DNA of 24,847 nt from an uncultured Clostridium sp. Its GTDB lineage: Bacteria; Bacillota; Clostridia; Christensenellales; Borkfalkiaceae. Location: NCBI GenBank assembly GCA_900555925.1, contig USMU01000019.1, forward strand, positions 1-24,847, given 5' to 3'. The notes under the pieces were generated by a model. That model was not told the DNA's origin and did no database searches. It was given only the letters and a program-made list of their open reading frames with translations. Shown here piece by piece: positions 1 through 8,349 of the stretch (positions are counted from its first letter, which is position 1; the number at the start of each line of letters is the position of its first letter). The position numbers and the translations under genes were made by a program.

Positions 1-122
1 CGGTTCTTTTGAAAATTTCCCGCGGCTGTTTATTATAGATTTATTGTTTTGTAAGGGGGATCAAAAAATACGAATATAAAATATGATTTCAGGCAAAATA
101 TTCAGAAACGGAATGTCCTATA

Positions 123-569
123 TCAGACGTCCAATTTTCCTATATACTTATATTTCCATCCTAAAAGAGACGGCAACTTACGCTTTTCGATAAAGTCCCT
201 GAAAATTTCCTCTACTTTTTCAATACTTTCCGTCTTGCATTCATACCAACCCATTTCACCGAAAGAATCGTATCTGTCTATAGAGAGATAAAAAAAATTC
301 GCTTTAACCTTTCGCGAAAAAATTTTCCTTTTGACGCAGTGAAACACCGATAATTCCGCCACTCCCGACATGGGCGGAAGCGGATTTATAACAATATTCG
401 TATGCTCTTTATTCGCCGTTTCATAAGCGCGTTTCAAAAGCGAAAAACGTTCAGACAAATCGCAAAACGATGCCAGTTCACGACTGTGCTCTCTGACTTC
501 TTTTTCATCGCAATAGTCTATCATACTCGCATCGATTCTACAATAAAATTTCGAATCCGTCTCGTTCAT
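123..569 (-). CDS. Hypothetical protein, 148 aa, function unknown
   Basis: I do not recognise this protein. It is a soluble, charged 148-residue product with no signal peptide or membrane helix. The middle has a hydrophobic stretch (NIVINPLPP) and the second half is rich in aromatic residues and Lys/Glu. An in-frame TTG at 734 would add 55 residues, but I chose the ATG at 569: it follows a GGGGAGGAA ribosome binding site with 6-nt spacing, and the longer start lies upstream of the expected transcription start of the promoter at 726-754. The gene is monocistronic as far as seen and is more A/T-rich than the genes to its right. The size and lonely position would suit an accessory or immunity-type protein, but nothing in the sequence proves that. 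Confidence 0.65.
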   Translation of the reverse strand: MNETDSKFYCRIDASMIDYCDEKEVREHSRELASFCDLSERFSLLKRAYETANKEHTNIVINPLPPMSGVAELSVFHCVKRKIFSRKVKANFFYLSIDRYDSFGEMGWYECKTESIEKVEEIFRDFIEKRKLPSLLGWKYKYIGKLDV

Positions 570-725
570 TCGGTTCCTCCCCTTATTTACATAATTTCCT
601 CGGAATAATTCCAAACTTGTGTTGCTTCCGCTTTCGATTATTTCCCGTTTCGATAAAAAAATCAAAACGGGAAATTTGGTTTCAGAGGATAAAAATGCGC
701 TCCCGCTATTTACTCGTTTTTTATT

Positions 726-754
726 ATTATACAAAAAGCGAATTACTCTGTCAA
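726..754 (-). promoter_or_regulatory. Consensus sigma-A promoter for the 148-aa gene
   Basis: On the minus strand TTGACA (754-749) and TATAAT (731-726) match the housekeeping consensus in all 12 positions, with a 17-nt spacer. The expected start of transcription is near 719, giving a leader of about 150 nt before the ATG at 569. No clear riboswitch fold was recognised in that leader. Confidence 0.85.
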
Positions 755-1025
755 TGATTTTTCTTTCAGCTAAATCAGAAAAAGCGAGTCAATGTCATCG
801 ATCGTTTTCTTTTATTCTACTATTTCAGTTATACTCAATCCCCCCCTTTTTAAGAAAATGATGGTTAACTTGACTTTCATGCCTCTTATTAACTCAACAA
901 GCCGTCGGCGCATCACATTGTCGTACGGAATGAAACATGCTTTGGTATCCTGCCTGTCGTTATCTCGTATTTTTCATCTGCGAAAGATTACTTTTAAGAT
1001 AAAATTTGATTAAGTCAATCTTTTT
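755..1025. other. Intergenic, A/T-rich, no gene seen
   Basis: This lies between the promoter of the 148-aa gene and the stop codon of the glycosyltransferase. Reading both strands I found only short unsupported reading frames and no convincing terminator for the glycosyltransferase operon; the only fold near its stop is a weak 4-bp GATT/AATC stem. Confidence 0.5.
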
Positions 1026-2057
1026 TCAACTGCATTTGAGTTTTTTTCGGAAAAATTTATACCCCAGCCATGTCGCTTTCCCTTGCAGCTTAAACGGCAG
1101 CCAATTCACGATGCTCGTATACGTATGATATTTCAAATATTTATACAGCTTCTTATCCCTTTCCTTTATGTACTCCCAAAGCCCTTTCAGTTCCGTTTTC
1201 CGTCTCTTTACGTTATCTTTCCCCGCCGATGTAAACGTCACCGTCAACGTCATCACCACTGCCAGATCGTGCAGCATGTATCTTCTCAATCCTTTCGGAA
1301 AAAGCGTTATTTCCCTGTACGTATATGCCTTTATCAGCTCTTTCATCACTCGGATTTGCTGTAAATACCTCTTCGTGATATTCTCCGCGCTCACCGATTG
1401 GTCGTTTCTGCCGATATAATACCGATACAGCGGTATTTCCATATAACTCAGCTTCTCCATATACGGCAGCGGTTTATACGCAAAGATATTATCCACATAA
1501 AACGTATGCTCCGGCAATACCGTTTTACTCTCCCTAAGTTTCTCCGTACGATATACGAGCGCGTGCATCAGCAATACGGACGAGACGTGAAAACGTTTCA
1601 CCTCTTCCCACGTAAACAAGTCCTTTTTCGGAAAATTTTTCCGAAAGCTCCTTTCATATCTATCCCCCGTACTCACTTTCTCATACACGAAATCCGCAAT
1701 ATACACGTCGGGGAGCTTTTTCTCGTTTATATCGCGCTTTATCCTGTCCGTCAGCGTTTTCAACGCTTCCTTATCCAGCCAATCGTCCGAATCCACCACC
1801 TTATAGTACAGCCCCGTCGCAAGCTCCAAGCCTTTATTCACTCCCGAACCGTGGCCGCCGTTCTCTTTATGGACTGCCTTCACGATATTCGGATATTCCG
1901 TCTCATACCTGTCCGCTATAATTCCCGTATTATCCGTCGACTCGTCGTCTATCAGAATAATTTCGCAGTCGGTTCCCGCGCTCAGCAGGCTCTCCATGCA
2001 CCTCGACAGATATTCTTCCGAATTATAACACGGCACCGCAAACGTTATCAGCTTCAT
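1026..2057 (-). CDS. Family 2 (GT-A fold) glycosyltransferase
   Basis: A 343-residue inverting glycosyltransferase of the GT2 type, which moves a sugar from a nucleotide donor to a growing glycan on the cytoplasmic side. Residues 1-110 hold the nucleotide-binding fold: MKLITFAVPCYNSEEYL at the start, IDDESTDNTG near residue 37 and the metal-binding DXD-type motif VVDSDDW at 88-93. The C-terminal two thirds are basic and aromatic, without obvious membrane helices. The start at 2057 is supported by an ATGA overlap with the stop of the upstream GtrA-like gene and by GAGGACG upstream; a longer frame to 2216 would lie inside that gene. It is last in the operon with the MBOAT and GtrA-like genes, so it probably builds or decorates the same surface glycan. 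Donor and acceptor cannot be read from sequence. Confidence 0.88.
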   Translation of the reverse strand: MKLITFAVPCYNSEEYLSRCMESLLSAGTDCEIILIDDESTDNTGIIADRYETEYPNIVKAVHKENGGHGSGVNKGLELATGLYYKVVDSDDWLDKEALKTLTDRIKRDINEKKLPDVYIADFVYEKVSTGDRYERSFRKNFPKKDLFTWEEVKRFHVSSVLLMHALVYRTEKLRESKTVLPEHTFYVDNIFAYKPLPYMEKLSYMEIPLYRYYIGRNDQSVSAENITKRYLQQIRVMKELIKAYTYREITLFPKGLRRYMLHDLAVVMTLTVTFTSAGKDNVKRRKTELKGLWEYIKERDKKLYKYLKYHTYTSIVNWLPFKLQGKATWLGYKFFRKKLKCS

Positions 2058-2617
2058 TTTTTCTCGTCCTCTGTCTTTTCTTTCTTTGCTTCGCCTTCGG
2101 GGAACACAATCTTGAAAATGGGGAAGAAGATGACCATGGAAATTCCTCCCACCACCACGGTATTGATGACCTGATACAGTGCAGTCGGCAGATGTTCCGC
2201 CGCCAGCGGCAGCCATAAACTATTTAACGCCGTCGTCGCAAACGTAATCAATACCCACGCGATAAAATACCACATGATCTGGAACGGAATATTCCCCTTC
2301 GATTTATACGTGATATTCCTTTGCAGAGGGAAATTGATGCACTGCGCCAGAAACGAACCGATCCAGAACGAGATCGTATACCCCAAACCTCCGCCGATAA
2401 TCACTTCTCCCGCGGCGTTATACGCGGGCGCAAATCCGATGATCGTCCATTTCACTCCCCACGGCAACTCTATCCCCGGCCATATCCATTCGATTTTTGC
2501 CATTTCCAACCCGAACGCATACGGCAGAAACGTATACACTAGATAAACAAAAACGTCAATGTACGGCGAGAGGCTTCCGTTTCGGTCAGCTCCCGAGAAA
2601 CGCCCGCTTTCTCCCAA
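2054..2617 (-). CDS. GtrA-like membrane protein, apparently lacking its N-terminus
   Basis: The frame encodes a polytopic membrane protein with the GtrA-family signature NFPLQRNITYKSKGN, comparable to the FxxNRxWTF motif, followed by two more hydrophobic segments and a charged tail ending in EKTEDEKK. GtrA-family proteins are thought to help move lipid-linked sugars across the membrane. The beginning is doubtful. The longest frame opens at a TTG (2617) without a ribosome binding site and overlaps the MBOAT gene by 79 nt. Its first 17 residues or so (GESGRFSGADRNG) look like out-of-frame MBOAT sequence, and recognisable membrane sequence begins abruptly at VFVYLVYTFLPYAFG. I infer that the native start and the first part of helix 1 are missing, or that the sequence is misjoined here. 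If expressed, it would depend on coupling to MBOAT translation. The downstream glycosyltransferase start overlaps its stop as ATGA. Confidence 0.6.
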   Translation of the reverse strand: MGESGRFSGADRNGSLSPYIDVFVYLVYTFLPYAFGLEMAKIEWIWPGIELPWGVKWTIIGFAPAYNAAGEVIIGGGLGYTISFWIGSFLAQCINFPLQRNITYKSKGNIPFQIMWYFIAWVLITFATTALNSLWLPLAAEHLPTALYQVINTVVVGGISMVIFFPIFKIVFPEGEAKKEKTEDEKK

Positions 2618-3948
2618 TCGGGATACAGATTGTTTAATCGGCTCATCGCAAACAACGAAACGCCGACGAACATAAATTGCAGACCGTTCATTCCCAACGA
2701 CTCGAACGAAGATTCAAAATAACCGTTCCCGAATCCGAAGGCCGTGAAAATTTTTCCGAACGCTTCGCAAAACTCCCCGATGGATTGCGCTCTGAACAAT
2801 AAGAGAGAAGGAATCATGAATATGTAGACGATAAATATTCTGAAAAAACGCACCGTTTTCCCTTCAAAGTTCACATTTTTCCTTTGAAAAACTGCGGATA
2901 TCCGAGGTAATAACACGCTCTCCAAACTTACCATAATCCCCGCGTAGAGCCCCCAAAACACGTAGGTCCAATTCGCGCCGTGCCACAGCCCGCACAGGAA
3001 AAAGACTACGAGCGTGTTTATTATCTTTCTCGCCTTGCCCTTGCGATTTCCCCCCAAGGGAATATACACATATTGCGTAAACCACTGATTGAGCGTAATG
3101 TGCCAACGGCGGAAAAATTCCGTATAGCTCGCCGAAAGCAGCGGTTTATTGAAATTGCGGGAAAGGCTCATTCCCATCAGCCGCGCCGAACCCATCGCGA
3201 TTTCCGAATACCCCGCAAAATCGCAGTAGATCTGCACGAAAAACAGCAATGCCGCCAAAATCACGGACAAAGCGGTCGCCTCCGATAAATTCGCAAAGAC
3301 ATGGTTCACGAACACCCCGCACATATCCGCGATCACGCATTTACGGAAAAATCCGAGCAATAAAAATTCCATTCCCTCCGTAAAGTATTCCTTTCGGAAC
3401 TTCCGCTCCTCTTTCAATTGGGGGAGTAGTTTGCCGGGGCGCTCGATGGGCCCCGCCACGAGCTGGGGGAAAAACGATACGAACAGCGCAAAATAGCCGA
3501 AGTGTTTCTCCGCCTCGAAATCCCCGCGATAGACGTCGATGACATACGACAGCGTCTGAAACGTATAAAACGAGATTCCGACGGGCAGGAGAATATTCAG
3601 GGAAATATCGTCTATCTCTCCGCCGAACAGCCGAATCACGCCCGTCAGGTTCTCCAACAGGAAATTGATGTACTTGAAGAAAATCAGTACCCCCAAACAA
3701 AAGACGACCGCTATCGCAAGCCCCAGTTTCCTGACTTTCTTTTTCTTCGTTCGGGAAATCAGGAGCGAACAGAGATACGCCACCAGACACGTCCCGAACA
3801 TGAGAAAGCCCATCCAGAAATTCCAACTCATATAGAAAAAATACGACGCGATAAGCAGCAGTATCCAGCGGAAGCGATGCGGAATTACCCAATACAGAAA
3901 GACCGTTATCGGCAAAAATATCAAAAAGGACAAAGAGTTGAAGTTCAT
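2539..3948 (-). CDS. MBOAT family membrane O-acyltransferase (AlgI/DltB-like), probably C-terminally shortened
   Basis: A 469-residue polytopic protein of the MBOAT family, which passes acyl groups (often acetyl) across the membrane to extracellular glycans. It opens with NFNSLSFLIFLPITVFLYW, carries the loop motif PQLVAGPIERP at 161-171, FFRRWHITL around His283 and GLWHGANW with the invariant family histidine His323. The start overlaps the upstream small gene as ATGA, with GGCGG in front. The end is odd. Relatives I know of finish in a last membrane helix and a short aromatic tail of the FIYFQF type, whereas this one stops at RRTLTFLFI, just as that helix would begin, and the next gene starts headless in another frame. 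MBOATs of this class work with SGNH/DHHW-type partners; two such proteins are encoded at 12655-15916. Confidence 0.9.
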   Translation of the reverse strand: MNFNSLSFLIFLPITVFLYWVIPHRFRWILLLIASYFFYMSWNFWMGFLMFGTCLVAYLCSLLISRTKKKKVRKLGLAIAVVFCLGVLIFFKYINFLLENLTGVIRLFGGEIDDISLNILLPVGISFYTFQTLSYVIDVYRGDFEAEKHFGYFALFVSFFPQLVAGPIERPGKLLPQLKEERKFRKEYFTEGMEFLLLGFFRKCVIADMCGVFVNHVFANLSEATALSVILAALLFFVQIYCDFAGYSEIAMGSARLMGMSLSRNFNKPLLSASYTEFFRRWHITLNQWFTQYVYIPLGGNRKGKARKIINTLVVFFLCGLWHGANWTYVFWGLYAGIMVSLESVLLPRISAVFQRKNVNFEGKTVRFFRIFIVYIFMIPSLLLFRAQSIGEFCEAFGKIFTAFGFGNGYFESSFESLGMNGLQFMFVGVSLFAMSRLNNLYPDWEKAGVSRELTETEASRRTLTFLFI

Positions 3949-4199
3949 TTGTTTTTACCGCCGAATGACTGAGGATCGAAAACCGTCGTCAAAAAATAGA
4001 GAAGCGCAAAAATACAGATTTCCAGATATTCCGCTCCGCTTAAAAAAGAATAAATTTCTCCGAACACGAAAACCGCCGCCGAACAAAACAAAAAAAAGTA
4101 CCGCCCTTTATCCGTCCGTTCCGCAAACGCATGAAGCAGAAACGAAATCAAAAAAATCAACAGCAGTATCGGCGAAGAAAATATAACCGCATTCTCCAT
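3945..4199 (-). CDS. Small membrane protein, 84 aa, ahead of the MBOAT
   Basis: An 84-residue hydrophobic protein with about three predicted membrane segments: AVIFSSPILLLIFLISFLL, YFFLFCSAAVFVFGEIY and LEICIFALLYFLTTVF, ending in GGKNK. I do not recognise a family. I chose the ATG at 4199 because GGGAGGGG sits 4 nt upstream; a frame extension to 4229 has no such site. Its stop overlaps the MBOAT start (ATGA), so the two are translationally coupled, which suggests a structural or accessory role for the acyltransferase. The promoter at 4220-4248 makes it the first gene of the operon. Confidence 0.75.
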   Translation of the reverse strand: MENAVIFSSPILLLIFLISFLLHAFAERTDKGRYFFLFCSAAVFVFGEIYSFLSGAEYLEICIFALLYFLTTVFDPQSFGGKNK

Positions 4200-4219
4200 G
4201 TTTCCCCTCCCGCAAATAT

Positions 4220-4248
4220 ATTCTATCATTCTCTGTCCACAGATTCAA
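4220..4248 (-). promoter_or_regulatory. Promoter of the small membrane protein-MBOAT-GtrA-glycosyltransferase operon
   Basis: TTGAAT (4248-4243), a 17-nt spacer and TAGAAT (4225-4220) on the minus strand, with an upstream TGA that makes an extended -10. The predicted start is about 15-20 nt before the ribosome binding site. The terminator of the GH3 unit lies just upstream, so the operon is insulated from it. Confidence 0.7.
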
Positions 4249-4328
4249 GATTTCTGCGTCAAACGGTATTTCTGGAAGGACAAAAGGCGCCAAAGCGCCC
4301 GAACGGGGAGTTTTCGGGGAAAAGCGGC

Positions 4329-4361
4329 AAAAAAACAGGGGGCGCGGTAACCGCGCCCCCC
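4329..4361 (-). terminator. Strong intrinsic terminator of the GH3 unit
   Basis: A perfect 10-bp GC-rich stem (GGGGGCGCGG at 4338-4347 with CCGCGCCCCC at 4351-4360) with a 3-nt loop. On the minus strand it is followed by TG and then seven T (4335-4329). It begins about 24 nt after the stop codon at 4384. Confidence 0.93.
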
Positions 4362-4383
4362 TTTGTTCGGGATAAGGAGTCCG

Positions 4384-7300
4384 TCAATTTTCTTTCTTCT
4401 TGCGAAGCAGCATGACGACGCCCATGCCGAGTGCCAACGTTCCCGCCAAAGCGAGCGCTCCGCCGTTCAGAGCCGAGCCGCAGCCGCTCTCCGTATCAGC
4501 CGCCGCAGCAGCAGGAGCCACCCACTTCGCGTACAGGGTGATGTCCCCGTCTACCGCGTTGCCCAAATCCGCAACCGCGGTGCCCGCTTCGTCATAATCC
4601 CAGCCGCCGAATTCATAGCCCTCTTTCGTCGGAGCCGCGGGAATAGTGACTTTTTCGCCCGCCGCTATCGACTGAGAACTTACCGCGCTGCCGCCCTGCG
4701 TATCGAACGTCACCGTGTAGGTGAACTCCTGCGGGGCTACCGTTACGGTAAATTCACGACTGAACGAATCCTGCGTAATTGTGGGAGAGAAGTCAGGTCC
4801 CGTCGTCTTGGTCGCCGAGACATGTACGGTGAAAGTATAATCTCCCGCCGCCGTCGGCGTACCGTATACCAGCCCTTGGGAGTTGATCTGCATGCCTTCC
4901 GGCAATGCGCCCGACGTTACCGTGTATACGACTTCGTCGTAATTTGTCGCATCGACCCCCGAAATCTGAAATTCGGAGTCCGTTCCCGCCGTCAGGTCTG
5001 CCAGAGACGATTCGTCGATCGTCAACGCTTCCTCTACGTTAATAGTGAAGTCCGCCGTCTTGGTTACCCAAAGGTCGCAATTCATCTGAACGGTAAAGGT
5101 ATATGCTTTCGCTTCCGCGTTCGTCGCTTTCCCCGAAATCGTTCCGTCGGAGGAAAGCGTCAATCCTTCGGGAAGCGCTCCGTCCACGATCGAATACGAC
5201 TGAATCGAAACGCCAGAAATATCCTTTGCCGCAACGGAAGCGTTATAGCTTACTCCCTTCTTTACCGTGGCGAGCGTGCTGCCCGCAAACGCGCTCAAAT
5301 CATAGCCGTTCTTCATGGCGTTGGAATTGATCGTGCTATAAATGACGCGCTGCGCGTTGCTTCTAACCGCATACCACTGGGTATAGCTTGCGACCTGCGT
5401 CGTGTCGGAAGCGGATTTATTGACGGTTACATATTTATTCGCCGAATCCCACGTTCCGCTGATTTTGCCCGTTCTGTCGGTCAAAGGCAGCGAGTTGCCC
5501 GCGCGGAGGTTATGATCCATAACGTGCCAATTTTCCGCTTCGACGTCTTCCATGAAGAGCGCGTTGCCCGCGTCCCACTCGCCGCGAATGAGTTCCGTAA
5601 GGAACGCGTAATTGTTCGCAGAGGCCACGACGCCCGTACGGGTCGTACACGTCATGGAACCGTTACATTTGCCTTCCGTGAAGGCAAGCTCGAAACACTT
5701 ATAATAAATTTGCCTCAAAGACTGTTCGGTTGCAACTACCGCGTTGTTCGGTTCGGCTCTGAGATTTTCCTGCTCGTTCGCGCCGAGGTGTTTGATGAAT
5801 ACCTGCACGCCCTTCTTCTGTACACCCTTCATGACCGCTGCCGCAATCTTTCCGCCCTGCAAGCCGTCCTGAGAATAATACTCGAAGTTTCTGCCGCCGA
5901 AGGGAGTGCGGTGAATGTTCGCGCCGGGGCCCCACCAGCCTTCCGTTCCGAGATAGAGGGATTCGTTTCCGATGATCTGGCCCTGCTTCTCCGCCAAATC
6001 CGTGTTCCACGTAGAAGCGATGACTACATGGCTGACATAGTACGTTCCGTAATCGCCCGTCTTGGAGCTGTTTCCGCCGCCCTTCAACTGCCCGGGACCG
6101 TCGTTATAGTCCGCATTGGGAAGATTGATGGATTCGAGCGCCACGGCTCCGTTTTGACCGTTGCTTACGAGCGTCACGAGGTCATTCCAGCTCATCTTGT
6201 TCAGAAATTCTTCCCAAGCCTTCGTGTCTGCGTCGTCCGACTCCGTCCATGTCTTGGTCTCGGGGTCGTATGTAGGCGCCGTGTAGCTCTTTCCCGCAAG
6301 CGTGCTCGCGTCGAGCCCTTCCGCCGTCTCGTCGGCCTGCGTCCAGCTCGCGGGCTTGCTTTCGCGAACCCACTTCTCGGCGCCGATCGCCGTATTCGCG
6401 CTGCCGTCTGCCGCGTAATCCTCGTCGGGAGTAAACTCGTTCGTCAAATCCATGTATTCGAGATATTTCTTGTCATAGGTCAAATCAGCCTGGCTCGCCG
6501 TAGTCGGGAGACCGAATTTTCCGCCCGCGCGGGTCACAAAGCCCATGTCGGACGCGTCTTTCCCGAGGAGCGAATCATAGATATCGCCCTGAGAGAACAT
6601 CGCGTAGACCTTCGTTCCGTCTTTCGCGCCCTCTCCGTCCGCGGTCATCAGCTTTCCGTCCACGGTGTATTCGTAACAAATATCGTCGTCTATGCTCCAT
6701 TCATATTTGAGCGGCTTGCCTTCCGCGTCCGTCTTGACGGTGTGGGAATCCGTGCGAAGCGTAAGGTTATACGCCTCCTCCGCGCCGTCGATTTCATACA
6801 CGGACTTGCCGTTCTTATTCGCGTCCTCGGAGTCGAACTGCGCGAGCACACTGTATTCAAAGGTAATGGTGAGCGTCTGGGATTCGCCCGGTTCGAGAAG
6901 GTCGGTCTTGTCGAATGCGACGAGGTCTACGTCCGATTTCTCGATTTCTCCCTCGATGTAAGGGGAATGCGCGTATACCTGAACGACATCCTTGCCCGCG
7001 ACCTCGCCCGTGTTCGTTACCGTCACGGTCACGGTTATGTCGCCGTTCGCATCTTCGGGAATATCGACCGTATAATCGCTCCAAGCAAAGCTCGTATAGC
7101 TCATGCCGTAACCGAAGGGATAAATGACGCCCGTATCCCTGTTGTAATATGCGTCGCCGTCGTACTTTTCGGGAATCGTGCCGATTTTCGCATCGTACTT
7201 GCCTTCGGCAAAATAGCCCTCTGCCGCCGCCGTTTCATAGAAACGATAGCCCATGTAGATGCCCTCTTTATACACCAGCGCGTTATATTGGTCATATTGC

Positions 7301-8259
7301 GTATTGGAGGGAGCATACAGGCCCTCGGACGTATACATGGCGCTCGTTCCGCCGTCGATATGCGTCAGGTCGCCCGAATTGAACCAAGTGGGATCCTTCT
7401 TCAAATCCGCCATGTAGATGTCCACGAGTTTGCCCGAAGGATTTACTTCGCCGCTCAAAATCTTCCCGACACCGACCGTGCCCGTCGTACCCGTGCCGCC
7501 GATCCAAAGTATACTGTCTACCTTTTCGTTGTCTTCCAGCCAGCCGAGCTCCATTACGTTGGAGCTGTTGATCAGCACGACTACCTTTTCAAAGTGCTGC
7601 GTCACATAGTCGATCAACGCCTTTTCGTTGTCGCAAAGTTCCAGATAGTGTTTTCCGATCGGGTCTTCCTCGGTCGTATCGTAACCGCTTCTCGCGCGGT
7701 CGCTCATCTCGCCGCCCGTACGGCCGATCACCACGATGGCCGCGTCGTTATACATCTTGAAGGAATCCTCATAGGTCTTTAATCCGTCGAGACCGGTCTG
7801 GTCCACCTCGTTCGTATTCGACTGCGCATCATAAAATGCCTTGACGGCTTTATTCGTCTCAAAGCCTGCCATTTCCAAACCTTCGTGCAGGTCGTAATCG
7901 TTCATCTTGTCGGTCACCGTTCCGCCGCCGGAACCGCCGCCGCCCGTGACGATATGGCTGCTGCAAATGCCGAAAAGGGTGACTTTCCTTTCCGACGACG
8001 TAAGGGGCAGAGCGTCGTTATTGTTTTTCAACAATACGCTGCCTTCGCTTTGAAGCTCGACGTTGAGGTCTTCGCCCGCCCGAAGCGTTTCTTCGTAGGA
8101 CGTATAATCCGCCGAAATCTTTTTGACGCCCGACTCCGATTCGGCAAACGCCGAAACATAATCGGTCATCACAGACGTTCCCGCCACGCAGGCGGCCAGG
8201 GACAGCGCCGCCGCCAAAACGGGGACTGTCCTGAACTTCTTGCTTTGTGTTTTTGACAT
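4384..8259 (-). CDS. Large surface-anchored GH3 glycoside hydrolase, reversed domain order, with Ig-like and InlB repeats
   Basis: A 1291-residue secreted family 3 glycosidase, expected to hydrolyse beta-linked glucosides or xylosides. Order: signal sequence (1-40, with a possible LAAC lipobox at Cys24); the GH3 C-terminal alpha/beta domain first (from about 68; EGSVLLKNNND, Gly-rich loop near 108, GGEMSDR with the candidate acid/base Glu184); an FnIII-like domain (387-474); an unassigned linker (475-688); then the catalytic barrel (about 688-960: NDGPG, GPGANIHRTPFGGRNFEY, KHLGANEQE, ALFMED with the nucleophile position Asp905). Next come two putative Ig domains with GALPEGL/GALPEGM (about 1012-1150), an InlB B-repeat (1176-1243), a C-terminal membrane helix and KKKEN. 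The reversed order is known in Ruminococcus and Butyrivibrio enzymes. The nucleophile motif reads MED rather than the usual SD, so activity deserves a test. Ribosome binding site GGGAGGA. Confidence 0.92.
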   Translation of the reverse strand: MSKTQSKKFRTVPVLAAALSLAACVAGTSVMTDYVSAFAESESGVKKISADYTSYEETLRAGEDLNVELQSEGSVLLKNNNDALPLTSSERKVTLFGICSSHIVTGGGGSGGGTVTDKMNDYDLHEGLEMAGFETNKAVKAFYDAQSNTNEVDQTGLDGLKTYEDSFKMYNDAAIVVIGRTGGEMSDRARSGYDTTEEDPIGKHYLELCDNEKALIDYVTQHFEKVVVLINSSNVMELGWLEDNEKVDSILWIGGTGTTGTVGVGKILSGEVNPSGKLVDIYMADLKKDPTWFNSGDLTHIDGGTSAMYTSEGLYAPSNTQYDQYNALVYKEGIYMGYRFYETAAAEGYFAEGKYDAKIGTIPEKYDGDAYYNRDTGVIYPFGYGMSYTSFAWSDYTVDIPEDANGDITVTVTVTNTGEVAGKDVVQVYAHSPYIEGEIEKSDVDLVAFDKTDLLEPGESQTLTITFEYSVLAQFDSEDANKNGKSVYEIDGAEEAYNLTLRTDSHTVKTDAEGKPLKYEWSIDDDICYEYTVDGKLMTADGEGAKDGTKVYAMFSQGDIYDSLLGKDASDMGFVTRAGGKFGLPTTASQADLTYDKKYLEYMDLTNEFTPDEDYAADGSANTAIGAEKWVRESKPASWTQADETAEGLDASTLAGKSYTAPTYDPETKTWTESDDADTKAWEEFLNKMSWNDLVTLVSNGQNGAVALESINLPNADYNDGPGQLKGGGNSSKTGDYGTYYVSHVVIASTWNTDLAEKQGQIIGNESLYLGTEGWWGPGANIHRTPFGGRNFEYYSQDGLQGGKIAAAVMKGVQKKGVQVFIKHLGANEQENLRAEPNNAVVATEQSLRQIYYKCFELAFTEGKCNGSMTCTTRTGVVASANNYAFLTELIRGEWDAGNALFMEDVEAENWHVMDHNLRAGNSLPLTDRTGKISGTWDSANKYVTVNKSASDTTQVASYTQWYAVRSNAQRVIYSTINSNAMKNGYDLSAFAGSTLATVKKGVSYNASVAAKDISGVSIQSYSIVDGALPEGLTLSSDGTISGKATNAEAKAYTFTVQMNCDLWVTKTADFTINVEEALTIDESSLADLTAGTDSEFQISGVDATNYDEVVYTVTSGALPEGMQINSQGLVYGTPTAAGDYTFTVHVSATKTTGPDFSPTITQDSFSREFTVTVAPQEFTYTVTFDTQGGSAVSSQSIAAGEKVTIPAAPTKEGYEFGGWDYDEAGTAVADLGNAVDGDITLYAKWVAPAAAAADTESGCGSALNGGALALAGTLALGMGVVMLLRKKKEN

Positions 8260-8318
8260 ACTTTTCCTCCCGGATTTATTTTATTCTTTCAACATGACGT
8301 CGATTGAATCTGATTGAT

Positions 8319-8340
8319 TTTCCGCGGAAATTCTTTCCGC
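8319..8340. promoter_or_regulatory. Overlapping inverted repeats upstream of the large GH3 gene
   Basis: TTTCCGCGGAAA (8319-8330) is a perfect 12-bp palindrome. Its right half also pairs with a further TTTCCGC (GCGGAAA-ttc-TTTCCGC, 8324-8340). The site lies about 60-80 nt before the ATG at 8259, where a regulator or an mRNA hairpin could act. Without other copies in the window its role is a guess. Confidence 0.35.
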
Positions 8341-8349
8341 TGCTCCCGC

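Noticed and set aside
9..37. A plus-strand promoter (TTGAAA with TATTAT)
   Set aside because: No gene follows on the plus strand and the -10 box is imperfect, so it is likely chance in A/T-rich DNA.
2058..2216. A longer N-terminus for the glycosyltransferase
   Set aside because: The extra residues are Gly/His/Arg-rich, lie out of frame within the GtrA-like gene, and the GT2 fold starts exactly at the ATG at 2057.
4363..7782. A 1139-codon open frame on the plus strand opposite the large GH3 gene
   Set aside because: It is a mirror of the GH3 codon pattern: very rich in Arg, Val and Ile, without domains or a sensible start, and fully antisense to a gene with clear catalytic motifs.
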